Shown here: positions 36,019 through 45,271 of the stretch, in pieces
How the letters are laid out: each line of letters opens with the position of its first letter
Numbering within the stretch: position 1 is the stretch's first letter
From: Sphingobacterium chuzhouense
GTDB lineage: Bacteria; Bacteroidota; Bacteroidia; Sphingobacteriales; Sphingobacteriaceae
Length of the DNA: 64,000 nucleotides
Direction: 5' to 3'
Assembly: GCF_014692525.1 (NCBI RefSeq)
Contig: NZ_JACNYL010000003.1
Span: 868,001 to 932,000, forward strand
The notes under the pieces: generated by a model
What the model was told of the DNA's origin: nothing
Database searches by the model: none
Seen by the model: the letters and a program-made list of their open reading frames with translations, nothing else
Position numbers and translations under genes: made by a program

Positions 36019-36055
36019 ATAGAGGTACGGAAATGTGACATTTCCGTACCTCTAT
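36019..36055. repeat. Perfect 18-bp inverted repeat with a one-base centre
   Basis: The left arm ATAGAGGTACGGAAATGT (36019-36036) is exactly complementary to the right arm at 36038-36055, with a single G between. As RNA or single-stranded DNA it would form a very stable hairpin. There is no T run on either side, so it is not an ordinary terminator. It could be an operator, a mobile-element end, or a remnant of one. Confidence 0.85.
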
Positions 36056-36327
36056 GTTCAAAAGTCTAACAACATGATTAACCAGAAGCCACGAATAAAC
36101 GTCAAGAGGGACGAATAGAACATTTTTCTATCGCAGTTACTAGCTTAAGAGGCACCTATCTGCTCTTCAGAAGGACGGAAATGCATCGTCTTTGTGCAAT
36201 GTCAGCCACAAGAGGCACAACAATGACGTGAAGAAGTACTGGGTCTGGTTAAAGAGGTCTCACGCCATGCATCAGAACTACCGCAACGAAGTAAAGAAGT
36301 ACCGCAAAATCAACTATAAACAAATAA

Positions 36328-36347
36328 GGCAGACTAATAAGTCTGCC
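36328..36347 (-). terminator. pgk: Terminator of pgk
   Basis: GGCAGACT and AGTCTGCC form a perfect 8-bp stem around a 4-base loop, 28 bases beyond the pgk stop. On the minus strand TTATTTG follows. Confidence 0.75.
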
Positions 36348-36374
36348 CTATTCTCATTATGATATATGTTATTG

Positions 36375-37565
36375 TTAGTCTTCTAAAGCTTTCACTCCAG
36401 GTAATACCTTACCCTCCATATATTCTAATAAAGCACCGCCACCTGTACTGACATAGCTGACATGCTCGGTCATGCCGAACTTAGACACCGCAGCAGCCGA
36501 ATCACCACCACCAATAAGCGAAAAAGCACCGCGTTCAGTAGCTTTTACAACTGCATCTGCAACCGCCTTCGTACCCTTCGCAAACGTATCAAACTCAAAA
36601 ACACCCATTGGCCCGTTCCACAGCAATGTATTGGAAGCACTTATAACCTCTGCAAAATGCTCAGAAGATTCTGACCCAATATCCAATCCCTCTCTATCTG
36701 CAGGAATTTGGTCGTTCGGACCGTTGTAGGTATCCGCGTCATTTGCAAACCTATCAGCGATCTGTGCATCGGTAGGAAGTACCAAATTCACTCCCTTTTC
36801 ATCTGCTTTTTTCACTAATTCGTTGGCTAGATCTAATTTATCTAACTCGACTAAAGATTTTCCAATTTCTCCTCCTCGGGCTTTTACAAATGTATACGCC
36901 ATACCTCCACCGATAACCAAGTTATCCACTTTATCTAAAAGTGCCTCGATCAACTGAATTTTATCTGAAACTTTTGCACCTCCCATAATGGCAGTAAATG
37001 GGCGTTCCGGATTATTCAATACTTTCTCTGCATTATTGATTTCTGCAGCCATCAAATAACCAGCATATTTGTCGTTAGGAAAAAATTGTGCGATAATCGC
37101 TGTCGACGCATGTGCACGATGTGCTGTACCAAAAGCATCGTTCACATACACGTCGCCCAATTTCGCCAGCTTTTCCGCAAATCCAACGTCTCCCTTTTCT
37201 TCTTCTTTATAAAAACGCAAGTTCTCCAAAAGAAGCACTTCTCCACCTTTTAGCGCTGCACTTTTTTGAACAGCTTCCTCTCCTATACAGTCGCTAGCAA
37301 ACTGTACATCTACACCTATTACTTTAGATAGATGTCCAACAATATGCTTCAATGAATATTTGTCGGTAGGTCCTTCTTTTGGTCGACCCAAATGAGACAT
37401 CAATATGACCGCGCCGCCATCAGCTAAAATTTTTTTGATGGTAGGAGCAGCCCCTTGTATACGGTTATCATCTGTTATATTAAAATTCTCATCCAAAGGC
37501 ACATTAAAATCTACTCGAACTAATGCCTTTTTGCCAGAGAAATTTAAATCATCAATAGTCTTCAT
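36375..37565 (-). CDS. pgk: Phosphoglycerate kinase
   Basis: 396 residues, full length for a bacterial enzyme. It catalyses the ATP-forming step of glycolysis between 1,3-bisphosphoglycerate and 3-phosphoglycerate. Landmarks are [20 protein letters not shown] at the N-terminus (about 17-36), [11 protein letters not shown] (about 55-65), [10 protein letters not shown] (about 145), a KVSDKIQ stretch, and the C-terminal nucleotide loop [16 protein letters not shown] (about 350-365). It lies 82 bases after sppA in the same direction and ends at the hairpin 36328-36347. Confidence 0.98.
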   Translation of the reverse strand: MKTIDDLNFSGKKALVRVDFNVPLDENFNITDDNRIQGAAPTIKKILADGGAVILMSHLGRPKEGPTDKYSLKHIVGHLSKVIGVDVQFASDCIGEEAVQKSAALKGGEVLLLENLRFYKEEEKGDVGFAEKLAKLGDVYVNDAFGTAHRAHASTAIIAQFFPNDKYAGYLMAAEINNAEKVLNNPERPFTAIMGGAKVSDKIQLIEALLDKVDNLVIGGGMAYTFVKARGGEIGKSLVELDKLDLANELVKKADEKGVNLVLPTDAQIADRFANDADTYNGPNDQIPADREGLDIGSESSEHFAEVISASNTLLWNGPMGVFEFDTFAKGTKAVADAVVKATERGAFSLIGGGDSAAAVSKFGMTEHVSYVSTGGGALLEYMEGKVLPGVKALED

Positions 37566-37592
37566 ATATGTCTTTTTATTTATGTGTTATTG

Positions 37593-37610
37593 CCACGGCT
37601 TAAACCGTGG
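37593..37610 (-). terminator. Small hairpin between sppA and pgk
   Basis: CCACGG (37593-37598) pairs with CCGTGG (37605-37610). It follows the sppA stop and precedes the pgk start; without a strong T run it may be a weak terminator or a 5' leader structure of pgk. Confidence 0.35.
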
Positions 37611-37647
37611 GCTAAATATAGAAAAAAGTAAGAATACTTGCACCTAT

Positions 37648-39414
37648 TTATCTAATTTCAATTCTATACGGAATCCGGGCTTGTATACCAGAAGACCTTA
37701 ATACTGTACGAAGCTGCTCGACATGCTGTCTGTACTCGCCTAGCTCCTCATCCAACATCCACATCTTTATCCGCTCCTTGGATGTGCTAAATAACGTTGC
37801 GAACGGATCTTTCTGTGTAGGATAATACATTACCCTGTAATCTTTCAATTTCGCCTTTGCTGCCGCAGCTCGTATAGCTCGATCAAGATTTCCGATACCG
37901 TCTATCAGTCCATTTTCCAATGCCTGGCTTCCTGTCCACACTCTACCCTGTCCAATACTATCCACAGCAGATACTTCCATATTTCGACCTGCAGCCACTT
38001 TGCCCGTAAATGTATCATAAATACGGTTAACTTCTGCCTGTATAATGACCTTCTCCTCTTCCGTCAAAGGGCGGTCAACAGAAGTCATCAGATCTGCAAA
38101 TTTACCTGTTTTGACCTCATCCACACGTATCCCCAATTTATTATTAAGCAGTCCTTGAAGATTAGGAATCAAGCCAAATACACCTATAGAACCGGTAAGT
38201 GTTTCCTTTTCAGCAAAAATAGAATCAGCCATGGTAGAAATATAATATCCACCAGAAGCGGCATAGTCTCCCATCGATACCATAATAGGCTTTATCTTCT
38301 TCGTTAACTCTACCTCACGGGCAATAATGTCAGATGCCAGCGCAGAACCACCTGGTGAATTTACACGCAATACTACGGCTTTCACCCGATCGTCACGACG
38401 TAATTTCCGAAGTTCCCGAGAAAGTTTATCTCCACCTATATTATCTTCCATACCTTCGCCATCAACAATATCACCATAAGCATACAGCACAGCTACACGA
38501 TCGCCTCTTGTTTCTGTTTTTCCTTCTTTGTTATAATCCAATAAGGAAACGGTAGGAACGTCCTTTTTCTCGTCGACCTCCAAGCGCTCTTTCAACTTAG
38601 AGAACACCTCGTCCTTATAACATTTACCGTCGATAAATTTATGATGAACGGCATCATCTGCATTCCTTACCAAAAAATTATTTGCAATATTTCTCAATGT
38701 ATCGGTCGAAATCTGCCTTCCTTCTGATACATTCTCCAAGAATGCACTATACATACTCTCCAAATAGGCTGTCATTTGTTCCCTGTTAGCATTGCTCATT
38801 TCATTCAAGATAAAAGGTTCAACAGCCGATTTATAGGTACCGACTTTGACAACCTGCATCTCTATCCCCAATTTGTCCAATGCTTCTTTCATAAACATGA
38901 CGGATGCAGAAAGACCCTTAAACTCCAAAGAGCCTTCGGGATTCATATAAATTTCATCGGCTACCGATGCTATATAATAAGCTTTTTGTGTATAGACATC
39001 GCTATATGCTACAATAAACTTACCGGATGATTTAAAGTCAACCAATGCATCCCGAATCTCCTTTAAACTCGCCATACCGGTATTAACATATGTAGGATTC
39101 AGGAATATACCTTTTATGCGATCATCTTCTTTTGCTGCGGCGATACGTGAAAGGATATCATTTAATCCCAGCGATTTCATCTCTCCGTAGCCCGGTAAAT
39201 TCATACTTTCCCAAGGATTCGATGACGTACGCTCAAGAATATTATAATCCAACGAAACATACAGTACGGCACTTGACGGAACATAAACCTCCTCTTTCGC
39301 ACCCATACTGCTCACTGTCGCCGTGATAAATCCAATCAGTATCAAAAATAAAACAACGAAAACGATGACCGTTCCTGTGATCGTTGCCAAAACATATTTA
39401 AAAAAAGACTTCAT
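37648..39414 (-). CDS. sppA: Signal peptide peptidase SppA, 67K type
   Basis: 588 residues. One N-terminal membrane helix (about 8-33) anchors a periplasmic tandem serine peptidase that degrades leftover signal peptides. The general-base Lys is in VGTYKSAVEPF (about 195) and the nucleophile Ser in GDYAASGGYYIS (about 387), so the Lys/Ser pair lies on the two halves as in the E. coli long-form enzyme. LRVNSPGGSALAS and GSIGVFGLIPN also match. It is divergent from folK with 86 bases between. Confidence 0.95.
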   Translation of the reverse strand: MKSFFKYVLATITGTVIVFVVLFLILIGFITATVSSMGAKEEVYVPSSAVLYVSLDYNILERTSSNPWESMNLPGYGEMKSLGLNDILSRIAAAKEDDRIKGIFLNPTYVNTGMASLKEIRDALVDFKSSGKFIVAYSDVYTQKAYYIASVADEIYMNPEGSLEFKGLSASVMFMKEALDKLGIEMQVVKVGTYKSAVEPFILNEMSNANREQMTAYLESMYSAFLENVSEGRQISTDTLRNIANNFLVRNADDAVHHKFIDGKCYKDEVFSKLKERLEVDEKKDVPTVSLLDYNKEGKTETRGDRVAVLYAYGDIVDGEGMEDNIGGDKLSRELRKLRRDDRVKAVVLRVNSPGGSALASDIIAREVELTKKIKPIMVSMGDYAASGGYYISTMADSIFAEKETLTGSIGVFGLIPNLQGLLNNKLGIRVDEVKTGKFADLMTSVDRPLTEEEKVIIQAEVNRIYDTFTGKVAAGRNMEVSAVDSIGQGRVWTGSQALENGLIDGIGNLDRAIRAAAAKAKLKDYRVMYYPTQKDPFATLFSTSKERIKMWMLDEELGEYRQHVEQLRTVLRSSGIQARIPYRIEIR

Positions 39415-39500
39415 AATATCCTTTATTTTTTTTCGTCTCTAATTTAGAGGTTTCTTTTGAAGAATTCGAAATTTAAATAGATTAGCTTTATCTTTAAACT

Positions 39501-40013
39501 ATGAACAAGGTGTTTTTGTTATTAGGCGCAAATTTGGGAAATCCTGCCACGCAATTGGCAAAGGCTCTCGAGAAAATTGAAAGCCAGGTGGGAGAGATAG
39601 AAGCTTGTTCATCGCTTTACGAATCGGAGGCCTGGGGGGTGACGGATCAGCCTAAGTTCCTTAATCAAGTAGCCTTAGTATTTACTTCTCTTTCGCCGTT
39701 GGATCTCCTAGACAAAGTACAAGCAATTGAAGACAATCTGGGACGTGTGCGCATATCGAAATGGGGTGCAAGAGTAATTGATATTGACATTTTATACTTT
39801 AACGAGGACTGTATTCAACACGAACGCTTAATTGTTCCACACCCGTATCTCCCCGATCGACGATTTGTATTGGTTCCGCTCTCTGAAATTGCCCCTTCTT
39901 TCAAACATCCTAAATTAGGTCTAACAACCGTTGATTTATTAGCACAATGTGAAGACAGTCTAAGTGTTCACCCTTACAACCCAAACGACAACGATGCAAT
40001 ACAAATTGATTAA
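39501..40013 (+). CDS. folK: 2-amino-4-hydroxy-6-hydroxymethyldihydropteridine pyrophosphokinase
   Basis: 170 residues, usual size. It moves pyrophosphate from ATP to hydroxymethyl-dihydropterin in folate synthesis. The N-terminal VFLLLGANLGNP, the segment NQVALVFTSLSPLDLL, ARVIDIDILYFN (metal-binding Asp pair, about 91-102) and LIVPHPYLPDRRFVLVPLSEIAP (start at about 111) are the HPPK signature. Its last 20 bases overlap the start of the following Hpt-domain gene. A TAGCTTTA at 39483-39490 is close to a -7 element, which would give a nearly leaderless transcript. Confidence 0.97.
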   Translation: MNKVFLLLGANLGNPATQLAKALEKIESQVGEIEACSSLYESEAWGVTDQPKFLNQVALVFTSLSPLDLLDKVQAIEDNLGRVRISKWGARVIDIDILYFNEDCIQHERLIVPHPYLPDRRFVLVPLSEIAPSFKHPKLGLTTVDLLAQCEDSLSVHPYNPNDNDAIQID

Positions 40014-40344
40014 TCCATCGGTTATCCAAGAAAATCTGATGAACAACAAAGAGTTGATCTTACAATTTCTTGGTCTCTATCAAGAACAGATACCTATTGA
40101 TTTACGGGCGTTAAAAGAAGCTGTCACGTCAGAGGTGCATATAGAGATAGCCAATAAAGCCCATCATATCAAGCCAACAATGGAATATATTGGAGCACAA
40201 ACCTTGCGGGAGAAGCTGCAACAGTTGGAATATGCTGGGAAAAATGGCACCGAGATCTCCCATATCCATACGCTATTTTTGGATATAGAAAATGAGATAT
40301 GGACGCTACTGCAGGAAATCGCCGATTATCGCTGTAAGCCATAG
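39994..40344 (+). CDS. Hpt-domain (histidine phosphotransfer) protein
   Basis: 116 residues from the ATG at 39994; an ATG at 39964 would add ten residues and deepen the overlap with folK, which seems less likely. The protein is a single four-helix Hpt domain: NKELILQFLGLYQEQIPIDLRAL, then the phosphorylation site ANKAHHIKPTMEYIG with the candidate His at about 57, then LREKLQQLE. In the standard AHxLKG motif Gly follows Lys; here it is Pro. Hpt proteins relay phosphate between response-regulator receivers. No sensor kinase or receiver gene is in the window, so it is an orphan relay translationally linked to a folate gene. Confidence 0.8.
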   Translation: MQYKLINPSVIQENLMNNKELILQFLGLYQEQIPIDLRALKEAVTSEVHIEIANKAHHIKPTMEYIGAQTLREKLQQLEYAGKNGTEISHIHTLFLDIENEIWTLLQEIADYRCKP

Positions 40345-40359
40345 CCACGCCATAGCACA

Positions 40360-41052
40360 TCACTCGTATTTATCCTGCTGTTTTTGTAATCTAAAATGCA
40401 ATTGGGAGAAAATAAAATAGGAAATTAAAATGAGTGGCAAAGCAGAAAAACGGAGCGTAATCAAAAGAACGATACTGATAAACAGGAAAATATATCTGAA
40501 CTTATTTTCCTTCCACGCCAACGAAGATAACTTCATACTGAATAAACGGATTTCAGACACCAGCAGGAAGCTAACCAACGCCACGATAACAAGTAATACC
40601 AAAGGTTGATATATCCAAGTTGGATGCGCGGCACCTATAAAAGGCAGGGACATAATAAAGAAAGCATTCATCGGTGTATTGAGTCCTATAAACTCAGACG
40701 TTTGTCGTTCATCCACATTAAACTTTGCCAATCTCAACGCCGAAAATGCGGTGACAATAAATCCTAAATATGGAAGATATACATTATCTGTAGACGCCTC
40801 TAATAATTTATATAACACTGCCCCCGGCAAAAAACCAAAACTAATCACATCGGCCAAAGAATCCAACTCCTTCCCAATATCTGATTTAACATGCAGTAGC
40901 CGAGCGATCATTCCATCAAAAAAATCAAATATTCCTGAGGCGAGGACACAATAGAACGCCAACAGAAACTCTCCTTTTAATACAAATAGAACACCGATGC
41001 AACCACTGAAAAGATTGAGACAAGTTAATGTATTGGGAATATGTTTCTTCAT
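40360..41052 (-). CDS. pssA: CDP-diacylglycerol--serine O-phosphatidyltransferase
   Basis: 230 residues from the ATG at 41052; a longer frame would run through the rho terminator and is rejected. The enzyme makes phosphatidylserine, the precursor of phosphatidylethanolamine. The CDP-alcohol transferase motif is complete: IFDFFDGMIAR and then GKELDSLADVISFG. The N-terminal PNTLTCLNLFSGCIGVLF, and the topology of about seven helices, match the PssA type 2 group. The GLNTPMNAFF stretch is also typical. It follows rho and converges on the Hpt gene with 15 bases between stops. Confidence 0.93.
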   Translation of the reverse strand: MKKHIPNTLTCLNLFSGCIGVLFVLKGEFLLAFYCVLASGIFDFFDGMIARLLHVKSDIGKELDSLADVISFGFLPGAVLYKLLEASTDNVYLPYLGFIVTAFSALRLAKFNVDERQTSEFIGLNTPMNAFFIMSLPFIGAAHPTWIYQPLVLLVIVALVSFLLVSEIRLFSMKLSSLAWKENKFRYIFLFISIVLLITLRFSALPLILISYFIFSQLHFRLQKQQDKYE

Positions 41053-41071
41053 CACTATATATAAAAAATTT

Positions 41072-41100
41072 AAGCCACCCTTGAAAACAAAGGATGGCTT
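41072..41100 (-). terminator. rho: Terminator of rho
   Basis: On the minus strand AAGCCATCC pairs with GGGTGGCTT (one T-G pair) around an 11-base loop, followed by AAATTTTTTAT. It lies 28 bases after the rho stop and before the pssA start. Confidence 0.75.
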
Positions 41101-41127
41101 AAAAATAGAAAATATCAAAGGAATTCG

Positions 41128-42618
41128 CTATTTATTCATGCTAATTAAAAACTCTTCGTTTGATTTGGTTCCGCGCATTTGCGTTAACAGGAATTCCATA
41201 GCTTCGGTAGAATTCATGTCAGCTAGGTGATTACGTAGTACCCACATCCGTTGCAATATATCACGATCTACAAGTAGGTCGTCACGACGCGTACTGGAAG
41301 CTGTTAAATCGATAGCTGGGAAAATACGTTTGTTAGCCAATTTACGGTCAAGCTGAAGCTCCATATTACCCGTACCTTTAAATTCTTCGAAAATTACATC
41401 GTCCATTTTGGAACCCGTATCTGTCAAAGCGGTTGCCAATATAGTCAATGATCCACCTTTCTCGATATTACGTGCCGCTCCGAAGAAACGTTTTGGTCTG
41501 TGTAACGCATTAGCATCTACCCCACCCGATAGGATTTTCCCAGATGCTGGAGCAACCGTGTTATATGCCCGAGCCAAACGCGTAATGGAATCTAATAGAA
41601 TAACCACGTCATGTCCACACTCTACCATTCGCTTTGCTTTCTCCAACACAATATTAGCAATCTTAACGTGACGATCTGCAGGCTCATCAAAAGTAGAAGA
41701 AATCACTTCAGCACGTACATTTCTCGCCATATCGGTCACCTCCTCCGGACGTTCGTCAATCAGCAAGATGATAAGGTAAACCTCTGGATGATTCTTTGCA
41801 ATCGCATTAGCGACTTCTTTCAATAGATTTGTTTTACCAGTTTTAGGTTGCGCCACAATCAATCCACGTTGACCTTTACCGATAGGTGTAAACAAGTCCA
41901 TAATACGTGTCGAATGGTTACCTGCTCCTAAGTCCAGATTTAGTTTCTCGTCTGGAAACAAAGGCGTCAAATAATCAAACGGTACCCGATCCCGAATCTC
42001 CGCTGGGTTTTGTCCATTGATCGATTCTACTCGAACCAAAGGAAAATATTTCTCCCCTTCTTTTGGCGGCCGGATAGAACCGCGTACGTTGTCGCCCGTT
42101 TTCAATCCAAATAGTTTAATCTGGGATTGGGAAACGTAAATATCATCTGGCGATGTTAAATAGTTATAATCCGATGAACGTAAGAAACCATAGCCATCCG
42201 GCATAATTTCCAATACACCTTCGTTAACAATAACATTATCGAAATCTGTTGGAAGAACCGGAGATGAAGTTTCTGTTTTAGGGGCAGAAGTTGTTTCTTT
42301 TTCGCTTGTTACATTGGTTTCAGATTGCGCTTCGGTTGACGAAGCGTCATCAGCCTTTGGCGAATCAGCAGACAACGTCCTTTTGGTTATTGCCACAGGC
42401 TCCGCTTTCACCGCCGTTCTAACCCGCTTTCTCGGCCTTTCCCCAGCCGAAGCTTCGGCTGTTTTGTCTTGATCTTCTTCGACAGACTGCTTCGCTATAA
42501 CAGTAATTCGATCGATCAACTCCTGTTTACGCAATTTATCAGCATCAGTGATGCCTAATACTTTTGCAATCTCGCGTAACTCTGACACGAGTTTGGTGTT
42601 TAGTGCATTAATATCCAT
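41128..42618 (-). CDS. rho: Transcription termination factor Rho
   Basis: 496 residues, longer than the 419 of E. coli. The N-terminal helical bundle (about 1-45, with [13 protein letters not shown]) is followed by an insert of about 90 residues rich in Ser, Thr, Glu, Lys and Ala (about 48-135). Then comes the RNA-binding cold-shock-like domain ([15 protein letters not shown], about 145-160) and the hexameric ATPase with Walker [10 protein letters not shown] (about 251-259), [25 protein letters not shown] (Walker B and R-loop region) and [19 protein letters not shown]. Long low-complexity inserts in this place are known for Bacteroidota Rho. It ends in the hairpin at 41072-41100. Confidence 0.98.
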   Translation of the reverse strand: MDINALNTKLVSELREIAKVLGITDADKLRKQELIDRITVIAKQSVEEDQDKTAEASAGERPRKRVRTAVKAEPVAITKRTLSADSPKADDASSTEAQSETNVTSEKETTSAPKTETSSPVLPTDFDNVIVNEGVLEIMPDGYGFLRSSDYNYLTSPDDIYVSQSQIKLFGLKTGDNVRGSIRPPKEGEKYFPLVRVESINGQNPAEIRDRVPFDYLTPLFPDEKLNLDLGAGNHSTRIMDLFTPIGKGQRGLIVAQPKTGKTNLLKEVANAIAKNHPEVYLIILLIDERPEEVTDMARNVRAEVISSTFDEPADRHVKIANIVLEKAKRMVECGHDVVILLDSITRLARAYNTVAPASGKILSGGVDANALHRPKRFFGAARNIEKGGSLTILATALTDTGSKMDDVIFEEFKGTGNMELQLDRKLANKRIFPAIDLTASSTRRDDLLVDRDILQRMWVLRNHLADMNSTEAMEFLLTQMRGTKSNEEFLISMNK

Positions 42619-43210
42619 TAACTTTTTACTATGAGATATAGGATTTTACTATTTTGAATTCATCCAAATTACATTTCTAGCAAATGCTATATTATTATTT
42701 TTTTTTAGATATGCTAAAAATATGATAGAGGTACATAACTATTTTACTAATGTAATGTAAGCTATTTCCCCCTCTCTAGGATAAATCTGAGAATTGGCAC
42801 AAAAATAACATAACATTTGTATATTCAAAGAAAATTTATAAAATATTTTTTTTGAGGCTGACCGTTCGCAACGAACTAGGATCTAAGATTCCTAGACAAC
42901 CATTACTATAACGCTTATAATCCAAATTTGTTTTAACAGCTAGATGAAAAAGAGTTTTTTCAAAACCTTAAAGCATATTGTACAAAATACACTAAGCTTT
43001 AAAAAAAATTACAACACAAAAAAACCGCCTTAATAACCCATTAAAGGATCTTTTTTCAGAAAAAAGGCTTTTATTTTTTTATATCGGTTTATTTTTTAAT
43101 ATCTAAAATTCTTGTTTTTAAACAGAAACACGTATTTTCGGGCAAGTATTAGCAAAAAATTAAAAAGTAAATTAGCAACAAAAACATAACACAATAAAAC
43201 CAAATCTATA
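42619..43210. other. 592-base AT-rich intergenic region between rho and a BadF-type kinase
   Basis: Both genes point away, so the region should hold their promoters and leaders. I see no coding frame. There are small inverted repeats (GTTCG/CGAAC at 42864-42876, and a CTAGGA/TCCTAG pair shortly after) and homopolymer-rich stretches. The length could reflect a long rho leader, since Rho often controls its own synthesis, but no structure decides this. Confidence 0.5.
43112..43140 (+). promoter_or_regulatory. Probable promoter of the BadF-type kinase gene at 43211
   Basis: TTG (43112-43114) is followed, after 18 bases, by TATTTTCG (43133-43140), one base off TAnnTTTG. Transcription would start near 43147, leaving a 64-base leader. 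Confidence 0.4.
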
Positions 43211-44068
43211 ATGATAATCATTGCGGACGGAGGATCGACAAAAACAAACTGGTGTTTGTTAGATGACTCAAACAAAAAGATATACTTCAACACAGAGGGT
43301 TATAACCCCTATTTTGTCGACAGTGAGTATATTGTTAATTCACTAAAAAAAGGACTACCCAGTGATTTGCCTTTCGAAAAGATTACCGAAGTAAATTATT
43401 ACGGAGCGGGGGTACATAACGAGGAGAAAGCTAAAATTGTCGAAATGGCGATGCAAAAAGTATTTCCGAATGCCAAGGTAGAAGTTGGTCACGATCTGCT
43501 TGCCGCCGCACGCGCATTACTTGCGGATCAACCCGGTTTCGCGGCGATTTTGGGAACGGGCACCAACACATGTATCTATGACGGAGAGAAAATAACCCAT
43601 AACATTGATTCTGCTGCATATATATTAGGAGACGAAGGGAGCGGAAGTTTTATAGGAAAGAAATTGCTAACAGACTTTATCCGTGGGCTCATGCCAGAAG
43701 CGGTTGAAAAATTGTTTTTTGAAACATATAAACTAACCCCTGATGAAATCATGGACAACGTTTATACAAAACCCCTAGCTAATCGGTTCTGTGCTAGTTT
43801 CAGCAAATTTGTATATGATAACAACGTCAATATCGAGTATACACGCGGTATAGTGGAAGAGGCTTTTGATACATTCTTTAAGAATCTAGTTAGCAAATAC
43901 CCCGATTATCAGAAGCATACTTTCAATTGTATTGGTTCTGTGGCCTATAATTTCCGCAATGTTTTAGAAGAGACGGCTAAGCGCTATGGAATGGAAGTTG
44001 GTAAGATCATACGCTCGCCAATAGATGATTTGGTGGTATACCACATCAATAGAACAACGAAGAATTAA
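43211..44068 (+). CDS. BadF/BadG-type sugar kinase (N-acetylglucosamine kinase-like), paralogue 1
   Basis: 285 residues. The ASKHA ATPase core is clear: a phosphate-1 loop IIIADGGSTKTNWCLL (about 2-17), an adenosine-side Gly-rich LGTGTNTCIYDG (about 116-127) and LGDEGSGSFIGKKL (about 140-153). The family contains N-acetylglucosamine kinases and related small-sugar kinases; residues FNTEGYNPYFVD near position 31 are shared with the paralogue at 48015. In this phylum it would phosphorylate amino sugars recovered from peptidoglycan or the diet. A GTAGAGACG hairpin lies 11 bases after the stop. Substrate is inference. Confidence 0.85.
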   Translation: MIIIADGGSTKTNWCLLDDSNKKIYFNTEGYNPYFVDSEYIVNSLKKGLPSDLPFEKITEVNYYGAGVHNEEKAKIVEMAMQKVFPNAKVEVGHDLLAAARALLADQPGFAAILGTGTNTCIYDGEKITHNIDSAAYILGDEGSGSFIGKKLLTDFIRGLMPEAVEKLFFETYKLTPDEIMDNVYTKPLANRFCASFSKFVYDNNVNIEYTRGIVEEAFDTFFKNLVSKYPDYQKHTFNCIGSVAYNFRNVLEETAKRYGMEVGKIIRSPIDDLVVYHINRTTKN

Positions 44069-44079
44069 TAATATTTTTT

Positions 44080-44107
44080 GTAGAGACGAGCAATTGCCCG
44101 TCTCTAC
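44080..44107. terminator. Hairpin between convergent genes
   Basis: GTAGAGACG (44080-44088) pairs perfectly with CGTCTCTAC (44099-44107). It lies between the stops of the kinase (44068) and the leftward hydrolase gene (44112), so it probably serves as a shared terminator, although the T run is weak. Confidence 0.6.
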
Positions 44108-44111
44108 GTCT

Positions 44112-44795
44112 TTATAATGCGATCGATTCACCAATTTTCGGCAAGTGCAAATGCAATCCGTTTGCTTCAAATTTCTGCTTAGCCTCTTCCATATCGATAT
44201 GAATAGGCGGGAAAGTATTATAATGCACTCCAATAATATTTTTGCAATTTACAAATTGGGCAGCTTTAATAGCATCGTCAACGTCCATTGTATAATGCCC
44301 GCCAATAGGCAGAAACGCCCAATCTAGTTGTAAATCTTCCAATAACTTCATCTCCAACGTTAAAGCCGTATCCCCTGCAAAATAGATTTTCTTATCACCC
44401 ACAAAAAACACATACCCTACTGGCACACCTGCATAATCTCCCTCGGGTGTACTGTTGGTATGCAGCGCATAAACCATTTTTACCTTTCCAAAAGGTAAAG
44501 AAAGCGTACCACCAAAATTATATTCTATAACTTTGTCGTCCGGCACCCCTTGTTTTCTCACCCACGCTGCAGTCTCCACAACGGCCACAACCGTGGCACC
44601 GCTATTCGATTGAATATTTTTCATGTCTGCCACATGGTCTTCATGGCAGTGCGTTAAAAAAATATAATCAGGTTTTAAAACGTTGACATCAATATCTTTT
44701 GCCAACGGATTATACGTAATAAAAGGATCTAACAATACTTTACTTCCGTTGAAATCAAACGCGGCACATGACTGTCCATAATAAGTAACTTCCAT
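44112..44795 (-). CDS. Metallo-beta-lactamase-fold hydrolase, UPF0173 family
   Basis: 227 residues, the usual size of UPF0173. The fold begins MEVTYYGQSCAAFDFNGSKVLLDPFI and carries the metal motif THCHEDHVADM (about 48-58), HTNSTPEGDYAG (about 115) and FAGDTALTLEMKLL (about 140), with IGVHYNTFPP near the end. These enzymes hydrolyse an unknown small substrate in the cytoplasm; there is no signal peptide. It is unlinked by function to the neighbouring ybaB. Confidence 0.93.
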   Translation of the reverse strand: MEVTYYGQSCAAFDFNGSKVLLDPFITYNPLAKDIDVNVLKPDYIFLTHCHEDHVADMKNIQSNSGATVVAVVETAAWVRKQGVPDDKVIEYNFGGTLSLPFGKVKMVYALHTNSTPEGDYAGVPVGYVFFVGDKKIYFAGDTALTLEMKLLEDLQLDWAFLPIGGHYTMDVDDAIKAAQFVNCKNIIGVHYNTFPPIHIDMEEAKQKFEANGLHLHLPKIGESIAL

Positions 44796-44863
44796 TTCTT
44801 TTTAGATATTCGTAATTCGTAATCAGAGCTTATTGCTAATCTCTAGTTTCCGGTCTCCAATCT

Positions 44864-45181
44864 CTATTTCCCAAATAAATTTCCCAAGCCGCCAAGACCG
44901 CCAAGTAAATCTTGTGACACGACTTGCATTTCCGCCTGGCTAACGTTTTCTGCTTGCTGCAAAGCTTTATTCAATGCGACGACCAGCAGCTCCTCCAATT
45001 CCTCTTTATCGTCGAGCTGCTTAAGAAACTCGTCATCAATGGTAACTTCTCTTATTTCTTTACTAGCCGAAGCTACGACTCTCACTTTACCACCTTCTGT
45101 TTCTCCAAAAACAGAAATACTATCTAAACGCTTTTTTACTTCTTCGGCCTTTTGCTGCGCCTGAAACAATTTGTCAAACAT
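44864..45181 (-). CDS. ybaB: YbaB/EbfC nucleoid-associated protein
   Basis: 105 residues. The protein starts MFDKLFQAQQKAEEVKKRL and has the central beta strands GGKVRVVASASKEIREVTID and the helix DKEELEELLVVALNKALQQAENVS, as in the YbaB/EbfC DNA-binding dimers. The Gly/Leu-rich tail LLGGLGGLGNLFG is also typical. In many bacteria ybaB travels with dnaX and recR; that neighbourhood is absent here. It lies 68 bases upstream of the UPF0173 hydrolase gene in the same direction. Confidence 0.93.
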   Translation of the reverse strand: MFDKLFQAQQKAEEVKKRLDSISVFGETEGGKVRVVASASKEIREVTIDDEFLKQLDDKEELEELLVVALNKALQQAENVSQAEMQVVSQDLLGGLGGLGNLFGK

Positions 45182-45271
45182 AATCTATCCCTCGTTTTAT
45201 GATGCAATTTACGAAACCTATGACATAGGGACAAAAAAGAACAAACAAAAACTTAACTTTACAGCAACTTA

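Larger units (their letters stand above)
35820..36374. other. 555-base region without a confident gene; inverted repeat and possible gene remnant
   Basis: Between the metallo-beta-lactamase-fold gene and pgk there is no complete gene. A long perfect inverted repeat sits at 36019-36055. From 36144 to the terminator at 36328 one plus-strand frame is open for about 65 codons but has no start and follows a TAG. The basic, aromatic stretch in it (KKYWVWLKRSHAMHQNY) and its use of AAG, CAC, TAC and GTG codons differ from the neighbours. It may be the tail of a decayed gene. I do not recognise a family. Confidence 0.45.

Noticed and set aside
36019..36055. Inverted repeat as a rho-independent terminator
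   Set aside because: There is no T run on either side and no gene ends close to it; the flanking genes have better hairpins.
35825..36061. Leftward frame of 78 codons over the inverted repeat
   Set aside because: It crosses the palindrome, has no ribosome site and its composition is Cys/Tyr-heavy without any pattern.
41053..41118. Longer PssA start upstream
   Set aside because: The added segment runs through the terminator hairpin of rho; the family N-terminus (PNTLTCLNLFSG) fits the ATG at 41052.
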